From: DASQDN01 sp035630195
GTDB lineage: Bacteria > Acidobacteriota > Terriglobia > Bryobacterales > Bryobacteraceae
Length of the DNA stretch: 14,248 nt
Assembly: GCA_035630195.1 (NCBI GenBank)
Contig: DASQLD010000203.1
Span: 1-14,248 of the forward strand
Reading direction: 5' to 3'
Shown here: positions 5,833-13,401 of the stretch, in pieces
Layout of the letters: each line of letters starts with the position of its first letter
Position numbering within the stretch: the stretch's first letter is position 1
The notes under the pieces: generated by a model
What the model was told of the DNA's origin: nothing
What the model saw: only the letters and a program-made list of their open reading frames with translations
The model's database searches: none
Made by a program: the position numbers and the translations under genes

Positions 5833-7452
5833 CTACAGCATTTTCATCAACACGTTTTTCGTAATCGTTGAAACGCGTGGATCAACGAACAGGGCCGCTA
5901 CCCAGGTAATGGAGCCAACAGAGAAAACAGCTCCACCCCCCGGAGGTTCATGGAACACGATCTCCGAACCGCCATCGTCCGGGTTGATTCCCTTTGCAAG
6001 CAGTCGCGTGTTAGCTGGAGAAGAGGCGCTTCTCTTATCTGTTTCATGACCTGATGCGCCACCGGGTATGCGCTCGTGCAATGTATTCTCACCGAACAAG
6101 TCGCCATTCTTGAGGCCGGTATTCTCGAAGATCCAGTGCGAGTCGTCGATCACGCGATACGGCGCGGCCGTCATAATGCCGGTGACTGTGCAGACGACAC
6201 CAAGGAGGTTCGCTTCGGATTCAAGCGTTCGATGCATCCGGCTCTCATACTCTATGGACCCGTCTGCAGAATGGCCACCCAGTTCGCCGGCCACGCTGTT
6301 TACATGGGATAGACAGCGCATCTGACCGTCGGCAGAGAGGGTCACCTCACAGTTCAGACCGTTTCCTCCGAGGTACATCAAGCGGCCACCTCGTTCGAAG
6401 ACCCACTGTTTGACAGACAGGTACATCTCTCGAGTCCAGTATTCCGGATGGACAGCGATGATAAGCACCTTGTATGCATCCAGCGGAAGTTCGCCGTCAT
6501 GAAGTTGCGCCTCGGCGTAGAGGTCGTATTCGAAACCCTCGCGCTCCAGCCAGGCGTAGAGCCGCCACTCTCCCGGCGCGATACCGCACTGGACACGACC
6601 TTGAACAGGATCAGTCGCGGCCGGATCGTCGAATAAATGGTTGTGAGGTTCGGGCCTGTCAAACGAGAGCGGACGGTAATCCTCATCTTTCGACTTCCAC
6701 GTCCCGAAAGGAGTTGAATCGTGATATCGGTCGAGATCCTGGCGCGCATTCACTACCGGACGAGGGGGCAGTCGATCCGCGTTGATGTAGTTGCTGCGTC
6801 CGCCAAAATTGTTGTAGGCGTTCCACGTGTTCGTCGAAGCAAGCACGGCGATCTTCGCCTGCGGACGGGCAGGCGCCACCACCCATGGGAACGAGAAGGC
6901 TTCGCCTGACGGTGTACGCGCCCAGAAGTAGTACAAGCCAGATCGTTCCGGAGCCGAAACCACAGGCGGCGCCGAGTAGCCGATCTCATTCCAGTGCGCG
7001 CCCGTTTGAGTGAAGTCCCCGTCCGGAAGAATCTGCCGATTCGCCTGCGGACCGTGCTCATCGAACCAACTGATCATGCGGACGAATTCTTTCTGCAGTC
7101 CATAGCGCCACAACGTTAATTGATACTGCTCGATGGCATGGACACGCACTTCGGCGGTATCGCCACCGTGTACCCACTTTGGCCACGCGTAGCCGATAAG
7201 GCTGTTCGACAGCAAGCGGAATTGCGAGGGCTCTTCCACATCGATACGGATCGTCGATGTCTTTGCTCCGTAACCGGCCTTCGCGAGTGTGACGCGATAT
7301 TCTCCATCCGGTAAATCCGCGTAGAACGCTCCGCGCGGTGACGACGCCAGTATCGTAACTTCGCCGGTCTCAACCGATTCCCACTCGGCTTGGACACCCG
7401 AGAGCGCGACGTACATTTCGTCGCTAACATAGCCCAATAATCTCGTTTTCAT
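5833..7452 (-). CDS. N,N-dimethylformamidase large-subunit-like protein
   Basis: A 539-residue protein without signal peptide, hence probably cytoplasmic. Residues 1-80 form a small beta-sandwich of carboxypeptidase-regulatory/fibronectin type (LPDGEYRVTLAKAGYG); about 90-195 is a second beta-rich domain; about 198-539 matches the conserved C-terminal domain of the N,N-dimethylformamidase beta subunit: STNTWNAYNNFGG (207-218), EREGFEYDLY (303-312), HPEYWTREM (335-343), GGRLMYLGGNG (355-365), GGASGHETD (464-472). The characterised enzyme hydrolyses dimethylformamide with an iron held by two Tyr and one Glu; Tyr309, Tyr338 and Glu470 are candidates by motif only. It is shorter than characterised large subunits (about 760 residues), and no small-subunit gene lies beside it, so amidase activity on another substrate is possible. 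Transcribed divergently from the creatininase gene. No clear Shine-Dalgarno precedes the ATG. Confidence 0.85.
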   Translation of the reverse strand: MKTRLLGYVSDEMYVALSGVQAEWESVETGEVTILASSPRGAFYADLPDGEYRVTLAKAGYGAKTSTIRIDVEEPSQFRLLSNSLIGYAWPKWVHGGDTAEVRVHAIEQYQLTLWRYGLQKEFVRMISWFDEHGPQANRQILPDGDFTQTGAHWNEIGYSAPPVVSAPERSGLYYFWARTPSGEAFSFPWVVAPARPQAKIAVLASTNTWNAYNNFGGRSNYINADRLPPRPVVNARQDLDRYHDSTPFGTWKSKDEDYRPLSFDRPEPHNHLFDDPAATDPVQGRVQCGIAPGEWRLYAWLEREGFEYDLYAEAQLHDGELPLDAYKVLIIAVHPEYWTREMYLSVKQWVFERGGRLMYLGGNGLNCEVTLSADGQMRCLSHVNSVAGELGGHSADGSIEYESRMHRTLESEANLLGVVCTVTGIMTAAPYRVIDDSHWIFENTGLKNGDLFGENTLHERIPGGASGHETDKRSASSPANTRLLAKGINPDDGGSEIVFHEPPGGGAVFSVGSITWVAALFVDPRVSTITKNVLMKML

Positions 7453-7497
7453 TGTGCGTAGACGTCACAGTATTACACGACCAACACGAACAACTTT

Positions 7498-7516
7498 CAC
7501 GATCGTGCAGTATAGT
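7498..7516. promoter_or_regulatory. Palindrome and -10-like box in the divergent DMFase-like/creatininase promoter region
   Basis: The 84-bp space 7453-7536 separates two divergent genes. CACGATCGTG (7498-7507) is a perfect 10-bp palindrome, and TATAGT (7511-7516) is a good -10 match for the plus-strand gene, with no clear -35. A start of transcription about 7 bp beyond it would leave a leader of about 14 nt before ATG 7537. For the minus gene only weak boxes (TAATAC near 7474) are seen. A repressor binding the palindrome would block the plus promoter; this is an inference. Confidence 0.4.
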
Positions 7517-7536
7517 GGAAGCTTCCCGCACCCTAT

Positions 7537-8286
7537 ATGAAACTCTTCGCAGAATTGAACCGGGAACAACTTCGCGCCGCTGCTGCGGACTCAGTCGCGG
7601 TGGTTCCTCTCGGCGCTACAGAGCAGCATGGACCTCATCTGCCGACCGGCACAGATTACTTCACAGTCGAGTGGCTCGCCCGGGAAGCTGCGCGAATCGC
7701 GGCGGAGCATGTGCCGGTGATTGTTACGCCCGCTTTGCCGTTCGGTTCGTCAGATCATCACTTCGTATTCGGCGGAACCATATCGTTCAGTACCGAAACC
7801 TATTATCGAGTTCTGCGCGATATCGTCAGCTCGCTTGTGACGGACGGATTTACTCGCATTTTCCTTGTGAACGGCCACGGCGGGAATCATGAACTCGCAC
7901 AGTTGGCTGCGCGTGACGTCGCGCTCCAGCATCCTGTGCGAGTAGCCGCAGGTTCTTATTGGGGTATCGCGTGGCAAGCGCTGATCGAGGCTGACGCGCA
8001 TCGCGGCCGAAGATTACCCGGGCATGCCGGGGACTTTGAAACATCCCTCATGCTGTCGCTAAGGCCCGACATCGTTCCGGACAGTCGTCCGCATCGTGAC
8101 GATGTCGGCGATTCAGATCCCCGTGGCTTTGAAGCGGCCTGGCGTGATGAGCAGCACGGATTTTGGAAGGGAATCGATGGCTACACCGATAGTCCCGATA
8201 GAGCTACGGCAGAGAAAGGCGTCTTGTTTCGTACAACCGCGGCAAAGGCATTAGCGCAAGCGTTCGTCCAGTTCTATCAATCCTGA
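7537..8286 (+). CDS. Creatininase-family amidohydrolase
   Basis: A 249-residue protein, the usual family length, with no signal peptide. The metal site is intact: Glu29 and His31 in GATEQHGPHLP, Asp40 in TGTD, His114 in VNGHGGNHE and Glu168 in HAGDFETS. The family binds two divalent metals and opens cyclic or linear amides. Members include creatinine amidohydrolase, the formylaminopyrimidine deformylase-type enzymes and mycofactocin MftE; the sequence alone does not say which substrate applies, and no mycofactocin genes are nearby. It is divergent from the DMFase-like gene, sharing an 84-bp promoter region, and its last 10 bp overlap the tail of the opposing MFS gene. The neighbourhood suggests amide breakdown. 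No strong ribosome binding site is seen; translation may start from a very short leader. Confidence 0.9.
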   Translation: MKLFAELNREQLRAAAADSVAVVPLGATEQHGPHLPTGTDYFTVEWLAREAARIAAEHVPVIVTPALPFGSSDHHFVFGGTISFSTETYYRVLRDIVSSLVTDGFTRIFLVNGHGGNHELAQLAARDVALQHPVRVAAGSYWGIAWQALIEADAHRGRRLPGHAGDFETSLMLSLRPDIVPDSRPHRDDVGDSDPRGFEAAWRDEQHGFWKGIDGYTDSPDRATAEKGVLFRTTAAKALAQAFVQFYQS

Positions 8287-9545
8287 GATCGAAGAGAGTC
8301 ACGCTTGAAGTGAAGCAGAATCAGGTACAGCACCAAGCCAGCCGCGAACAGATACAGCCCGCTTGTATAGATCATCAGTTGATCGACTCCGATCGTGCTC
8401 CGGGCCATACCGCCCAACACGGGCCCGAAGCCTGCGATACCCGCGCCCACCAGGTTCAATATCCCTATCGTCGAGGCACGCAAGGACGGGGGGACGACAT
8501 CGAATGCGGCCGCAGCCTGGTTGCCACTGATGAAGCCCGAGAAGAATCCGAATGCTACTCCGGCGAAACGAGTCGCATACAAACTACTGCTGCTACCGAT
8601 GAAAAAGATGCTGGGAGCTGCTGCAAGAAAGGCAATGAATATGATCCAGAACCTTGCTGATCTCACCCGGGAGTAGTAGCGATCGGCCAATGCGCTGCCT
8701 ACAAGCAGTCCCCCCAGCGTGCCGATCTGCGGATAGACACTCGCCTCGAAACCGGCGCGCGCAAGCCCGAGTGAGAACTTGTCATATAGAAATGTCGGCA
8801 GCCAGGTATAGACAAGGAAGAGTCCGAACGTCGCAAAAGCGACAAACGTCGCTACAATCCTCAGCGATGGAATTCGAAGCAACTCGACGAAGCTTCGTGC
8901 GGTCGCCGGCTCGCGGTTCGGCGCCGTTCCTTCGTGGAAATGTTTCGGGAGCTTCCGCAGGAAGCGTGCCAGGGGCCAGGCGAACAATAACCCTGCTAAA
9001 CCTAGAAGCCAGAAAGACACTCGCCAGTGCAAGCGTTCAGCGATGAAACCGCTGCCCGATCCCCCCACCGCCACCCCAACAAGCTGACTCGTGGCGAAGA
9101 TCGCGACTGCCTTCGAACGCGTCGCGGGACCGTGAGCATTAGCCATCAACGCATAGGCGGCAGGCATAAACAACGATTCGGAAACGCCGAGAAGGGCCCG
9201 ACAGACTAAAAGGAAGCTGCCGTTTGGCGAGGCTCCGGAGAGTACCGTCAGCGTGCTCCACGCAACAAGGCTGCCGACGATCAGCTTAGTCTTCGACCAT
9301 CGGTCGCCCAAAACACCCGCGACAGGAGAACAAAAGCCATAGACCCAGAGAAAGAGAGCGCCAGTCAACCCGAGCACGGTGTCGCTATAGCCGAATTCAC
9401 GTTGAAGAGCGGGAAACAGGCTATAGACCACCTGCCGGTCGGCATGGTTAAGCACATAGCAGACCCATAGAAACGCCAGCAGCGTCCACTCGGGTCGGAG
9501 CCAGATTGGCTTGTCAGCTTGATTCGACGCAGCAGCCGGGATCAC
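8277..9545 (-). CDS. MFS transporter (ACS/hexuronate-type layout)
   Basis: A 422-residue integral membrane protein with about 12 hydrophobic segments. The first helix ends in YVLNHADRQVV, the typical position of the NYxDR motif of anion:cation symporter-type MFS proteins, and motif A is present between helices 2 and 3 (GVLGDRWSKTK, 77-87). A long cytoplasmic loop with HFHEGTAPNREP divides the two halves. It probably imports, or possibly exports, a small organic anion or related solute. Translation starts at GTG (9545), overlapping the DUF1501 stop as GTGA, so it is likely translationally coupled and last in the operon. Its stop overlaps the convergent creatininase gene by 10 bp, leaving no room for a separate terminator between them. 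Substrate not deducible. Confidence 0.9.
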   Translation of the reverse strand: MIPAAASNQADKPIWLRPEWTLLAFLWVCYVLNHADRQVVYSLFPALQREFGYSDTVLGLTGALFLWVYGFCSPVAGVLGDRWSKTKLIVGSLVAWSTLTVLSGASPNGSFLLVCRALLGVSESLFMPAAYALMANAHGPATRSKAVAIFATSQLVGVAVGGSGSGFIAERLHWRVSFWLLGLAGLLFAWPLARFLRKLPKHFHEGTAPNREPATARSFVELLRIPSLRIVATFVAFATFGLFLVYTWLPTFLYDKFSLGLARAGFEASVYPQIGTLGGLLVGSALADRYYSRVRSARFWIIFIAFLAAAPSIFFIGSSSSLYATRFAGVAFGFFSGFISGNQAAAAFDVVPPSLRASTIGILNLVGAGIAGFGPVLGGMARSTIGVDQLMIYTSGLYLFAAGLVLYLILLHFKRDSLRSQD

Positions 9546-10861
9546 AAGAGCTCTGCGATCGGTGACCCCGTTTCATCGTCGAGCGAGTTGGCAATCTTGA
9601 TAGGTCGGCCGATCGGCGTGTCGTATTCCTTGGTCCAGTCGATTCCAAAAGCCTTGTAGATAGTCGCGAAGATATCGCCCATGCTGGTTGCACGGCTCGC
9701 AACATTGGCTCCCGTAGCGTCACTCGATCCAACGATCTGGCCGCCGCGAATTCCGCCACCCCCGAGAACCAGCGACCAGCACGTCGGCCAATGATCCCGT
9801 CCGAGGTCGGGATTCACAAACGGCGTGCGGCCGAATTCACCCATCGCCAGCACGATCGTCGACTCGAGCAAACCGCGTTCGCTGAGATCATCCAGAAGCA
9901 CCGACAACGTTCGATCCAGTGGAGGACACAAACGATCTTTGTGGCCTTCATCATTCTTGGCGTGCGTATCCCACGAGTTGCTATGGAATCCGGCAGCCGT
10001 CACGAATCGCGCGCCGGATTCGACCAACCTGCGAGCAAGCAAAGCGCTCTGACCGACAGCATCGCGTCCATATCGATCCCGAAGCTTCTCGGGCTCTTTG
10101 GATAGATCGAATGCATCCCGCACTTTGGGATTCAAAATCATCTTCCAAGCCTGCGCGGTAAATCCGTCCATATTTGCATGCTCCGCGCCCTTGTATATGC
10201 TCCGATAACGGCGATCGACCAGCTTCAGGAATTCCTGCCGGCTATGTATCGCAGTCTCAGATACGGACTTCGGAAGAGTGAGATCTGCAACTTCGAAATC
10301 TTTGCGGCTGGGATCGGGAATCGCCATCGGGTCGAAGTCGGGACCGAGGAACCCGGAGCGAAAGTACTCTTCATATTGACGGCTTCTCTCCCATTGCGGC
10401 GCCAGCACGTGAGGAGGAATGCCGTTTCGCGGACCCTTTTCTTTCGCGATGATCGCTCCCAGACTCGGGAAGTGCATCGCGGGGTTTACTTCATGTCCGG
10501 TAATCGCGTAATGCGTACCTTGAGGGTGATCCGTTCCCTTCGTATGCATTGAGCGCACGATCGACAGCTTGTCCATGCGCTTGGCGACTTGCGGCAGCAG
10601 TTCGGAGATTTGAATTCCCGCAACATTCGTTGAGATTGGCTTGAATATCGAGCTCGGCTTGGGATCCCATGTGTCCATCTGGCTGGGGCCGCCTTCAAGC
10701 CACAAGAGAATACAAGACTGCGCCTTGCCCCCACTCGCCGTCGTCGCCGCTCGAAGTTGCTGCGCGAGATTGATCCCGAGAAAGCCCAGGGACCCCACCT
10801 GAAGGAACGCCCGGCGTGAGGACTGGCGTTCGGTCAGTTTCAGGCAACCTATATTTTCCAT
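9542..10861 (-). CDS. DUF1501 protein with Tat signal
   Basis: A 439-residue protein. Residues 15-38 are a twin-arginine signal (SRRAFLQVGSLGFLG), implying export in folded form. Conserved DUF1501 blocks are visible: LEGGPSQMDTWDPKP (55-69), HTKGTDHPQGTHY (106-118), SNSWDTH (294-300), GEFGRTP (341-347) and GRDHWP (354-359). From memory the family is a distant relative of the alkaline phosphatase/sulfatase fold, and the conserved Asp and His residues could bind metal, but no activity is established. DUF1501 genes nearly always accompany DUF1549/DUF1553 genes, as here: it starts 8 bp after the stop of that gene, with AGGGG positioned 5 nt before the ATG, and it overlaps the MFS start by 4 bp. 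It probably acts with the upstream cytochrome-like protein outside the inner membrane. Confidence 0.93.
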   Translation of the reverse strand: MENIGCLKLTERQSSRRAFLQVGSLGFLGINLAQQLRAATTASGGKAQSCILLWLEGGPSQMDTWDPKPSSIFKPISTNVAGIQISELLPQVAKRMDKLSIVRSMHTKGTDHPQGTHYAITGHEVNPAMHFPSLGAIIAKEKGPRNGIPPHVLAPQWERSRQYEEYFRSGFLGPDFDPMAIPDPSRKDFEVADLTLPKSVSETAIHSRQEFLKLVDRRYRSIYKGAEHANMDGFTAQAWKMILNPKVRDAFDLSKEPEKLRDRYGRDAVGQSALLARRLVESGARFVTAAGFHSNSWDTHAKNDEGHKDRLCPPLDRTLSVLLDDLSERGLLESTIVLAMGEFGRTPFVNPDLGRDHWPTCWSLVLGGGGIRGGQIVGSSDATGANVASRATSMGDIFATIYKAFGIDWTKEYDTPIGRPIKIANSLDDETGSPIAELL

Positions 10862-10866
10862 CGCAT

Positions 10867-10871
10867 CCCCT
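10867..10871 (-). promoter_or_regulatory. Ribosome binding site of the DUF1501 gene overlapping the upstream stop
   Basis: AGGGG on the minus strand (10871-10867) overlaps the TAG stop of the upstream gene (10872-10870) and lies 5 nt before ATG 10861. This placement supports translational re-initiation and fixes the DUF1501 start. Confidence 0.55.
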
Positions 10872-13401
10872 AATGGTTCTCCGCAAATTCACGGGAACAG
10901 ATTACGGCCCACACGAAGTCTTTCAGTGCGCTGACCCGGTCCGGTCGAGCCGCTATTGTTCGAACGATGTCATCGAGTTCTTCCGGATCCGGCATGCGCG
11001 TGTACGCCGCCAGATAGAATTCACGGACGATATCTTGATTGCTATTTCCCGCATTAAGCATGGCTTGCAACCGACCTGAGGAAGCGCCAAGCTTCTCGTT
11101 GTAAGCAGGACCCGCGAGCATATCCAACGCCTGTGCCAGATTCGCCTTCCCGTTGCGTTCCGGCAGCGTCAAGCGGTTCGGCCGGCCATACAGATCAAGA
11201 AACCGGGAATAGAACATGTCTGGCTCGCGCAGCGTGATTGCGCGAGTGCCGACCGGGGCCTGCCCGCCAGATTTGGTTATCTCCGATACGCTGGTGGAAA
11301 ACACCTCGGGAACACCGGTGACGTCCGAGATCGCGTCCAGTAGCACCTCAGCGTCCAACGGTCGCGGTACTGCACGAGAATAGTTCGACCGATCATCTGC
11401 GTTCGTCTCATTCGGAGCCCCGGACAGTTGGTATGTCCTGGAGGAAACAATGGTGCGAATCATGTAGCGTAAATCGTGGTTGTGGTCTCGAAAATCCTGT
11501 GCGAGGCGCGCCAACAACTCGGGATGAGTGGCTGGATTCGTCGAACGGAAATCGTCCACCGGATCGACGATGCCGCGACCGAAGAAGTAACTCCAAATCC
11601 GGTTCACGGCAGCCTCAGCGAAGTACGGATGCCGCACCATCCAGTCTGCAAGAGCCTTTCTGGGATTCTCGCGAGCCGTGGCAGAGACGACCGTGCCATC
11701 CAGCAGCGTCGGTTTCAGTTCTACCTTCGTTCTGGGATGCAGCATCTTAATGGAGCCGTTAACGTCGGTGTTCCCCATCGGCTCGTCTGCAGGATGATCG
11801 AAAACAACATACTCATTCCCCTGATCGCCCATCTTGAACAGCCTTCCGAAGAACGCCGCCATGCCCCAAAATTGATCCTGACTCCAGGCCTCATAAGGAT
11901 GGTTGTGACACTGGGCGCAATCAAGACGTCGTCCAAACAGGACTCGGACCTCTTCGGCCATCGTCTCTCCGGGAGGTCCGATGACGTCATAGGGAAGGAA
12001 GTGCCGGCTGGGTCCATCGTAGCCTTGGGCCACGAGCCTTTCGCGGGCCATCTGGTTGTAGGGTTTGTTCGAAGCAATGCTGCTGCGTATCCATTCCCCG
12101 TACATCTGACTCCATTTCGGTTGGATGCCATTGGAGAAGACCGCGAGCCGGAAGATGTCATCGAACCGGAACGTCCAGTAGTCCACAAACTCAGGCGAGC
12201 CGATCAGAATGTCAATCAACTTCTCGCGCTTATTCGGATCTCTGCTGGCTAAGAATTCGCGAGCGCGATCGGGCGGCGGAAGGGTCCCTGCGAGGTCCAG
12301 GCAAACACGCCTCAAGAATTCACTGTCACTCGAGAGATCAGAAGGCACAATGCGGAACTTCTTCAGCTTGTCAGCGATGAAGTCATCGATATAGTTCGTT
12401 CGCGCTACGGCGGGGTATTTCGTCACAGGTTCCCCTATGACGCCAACCGTTGCCGTGGCAGCCTTACCGGCAGCTCTGACAAGAACCGCTGTCTCCCCCA
12501 GGCGGCCCGGCGAAACTAATCCGGACTGATCCACCTTCGCGATCTCTTTATCGTTCGATGTATAGAGCGCCTGGCGAGTGAAGTCCTCGGACCGACCGTC
12601 AGCAAAATGCGCCGTCACCAGCAACCTGTGCTTATCCGTTCGCTCCAACGTCACCACCGGCGGAAACACCTCGAGACGCGTGACCTCGTTCTTGCGGTCG
12701 TTCTCAGGCCCGAACGGAGCGCCATCGCGAACCCATTGCAAGATCGAACGATACTCCAATGAATCGGCTGCAAATCTCCGCCCGCCGCCGTGGGGAACCG
12801 AAGCCGTCGCTTTCAGGAGCAGCAGACTGGCTTCTGGTTTCTGAATGTCAATGCGGGGCGTCCTCGAACCGGCTACTTCCGCTGTCAGGACCTGGTACGT
12901 GCCGCCTTTGACGATCCACTCGTAATCGTCCTTAGGGTGCAACGCTCCACTAGAAAGCTTGAAGCCTCCACGGCCCTTTACTCCGCCGTGACAACCCGCT
13001 CCGTTACAACCCTGCCGGGTCAGGATGCCACCCATGTCCCGTCCGAATTGGAACTGCCGGGTTTCCGTCGCGGATGTGATCTGAACTTTAGCCTGCGCGG
13101 TCTTGCCTCCACTTCGCGCGACTATGTTCAGTACACCGTCTTTTCGGGCCGATAGAAGCCCTTCCTTGATTTCGGCGAGAGCCGGCTCAGAAAGCTCCCA
13201 GCGCGCCGTTTCCGTAAGGTCCTTCTCCGTACCATCGGCGTAGCCACCAACGAGCAGCAACTGCTGCGATGCGCCGGCTCCGTGAAGTGTACGTTCCTGC
13301 GGCTCGATACGCAACGATACAAGACCGGTGTCGGCGCCGAACGCGACGCTCGCGATACATACGACTACGATGTAGAGCACTATCAAACTTGGACGTCTCA
13401 A
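10870..13401 (-). CDS. Secreted Big2 / cytochrome-like / DUF1549-DUF1553 protein
   Basis: An 843-residue exported protein. Domains in order: signal peptide 1-22 (basic RR, then a hydrophobic core to FGA); Big2-like Ig domain about 26-108; planctomycete-type cytochrome segment about 118-230 with C-x4-CH (CNGAGCH, 132-138) and KGRGGFKLS; second Big2-like domain about 240-322; DUF1549 about 335-540, containing a normal CxxCH (CAQCH, 495-499) and NHPYEAW; DUF1553 about 575-835 (VNRIWSYFFGRGIVDP, RTYQLS, LYGRPNRLT). Heme c attachment is expected at CxxCH; the C-x4-CH motif is the form usual in this family. The protein likely works in electron transfer in the periplasm or at the surface. Translation probably starts at TTG 13401, overlapping the previous stop as TTGA, with GGAG (13411-13408) 6 nt upstream. 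Substrate and partners unknown. Confidence 0.92.
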   Translation of the reverse strand: MRRPSLIVLYIVVVCIASVAFGADTGLVSLRIEPQERTLHGAGASQQLLLVGGYADGTEKDLTETARWELSEPALAEIKEGLLSARKDGVLNIVARSGGKTAQAKVQITSATETRQFQFGRDMGGILTRQGCNGAGCHGGVKGRGGFKLSSGALHPKDDYEWIVKGGTYQVLTAEVAGSRTPRIDIQKPEASLLLLKATASVPHGGGRRFAADSLEYRSILQWVRDGAPFGPENDRKNEVTRLEVFPPVVTLERTDKHRLLVTAHFADGRSEDFTRQALYTSNDKEIAKVDQSGLVSPGRLGETAVLVRAAGKAATATVGVIGEPVTKYPAVARTNYIDDFIADKLKKFRIVPSDLSSDSEFLRRVCLDLAGTLPPPDRAREFLASRDPNKREKLIDILIGSPEFVDYWTFRFDDIFRLAVFSNGIQPKWSQMYGEWIRSSIASNKPYNQMARERLVAQGYDGPSRHFLPYDVIGPPGETMAEEVRVLFGRRLDCAQCHNHPYEAWSQDQFWGMAAFFGRLFKMGDQGNEYVVFDHPADEPMGNTDVNGSIKMLHPRTKVELKPTLLDGTVVSATARENPRKALADWMVRHPYFAEAAVNRIWSYFFGRGIVDPVDDFRSTNPATHPELLARLAQDFRDHNHDLRYMIRTIVSSRTYQLSGAPNETNADDRSNYSRAVPRPLDAEVLLDAISDVTGVPEVFSTSVSEITKSGGQAPVGTRAITLREPDMFYSRFLDLYGRPNRLTLPERNGKANLAQALDMLAGPAYNEKLGASSGRLQAMLNAGNSNQDIVREFYLAAYTRMPDPEELDDIVRTIAARPDRVSALKDFVWAVICSREFAENH

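Noticed and set aside
7452..7892. 146-codon plus-strand frame overlapping the creatininase gene
   Set aside because: Arg/Ser/Cys-rich composition and overlap with the creatininase frame, which has all its metal ligands, mark it as a shadow.
7537..8286. Mycofactocin-type MftE assignment for the creatininase-family gene
   Set aside because: No mftA-D or other mycofactocin genes are in the window, and family-level motifs do not distinguish MftE from other amidohydrolases.
11476..12252. 258-codon plus-strand open frame opposite the DUF1549/DUF1553 gene
   Set aside because: It lies wholly antisense to a well-supported gene, shows no family motif, and is explained by the high GC content of the coding strand.
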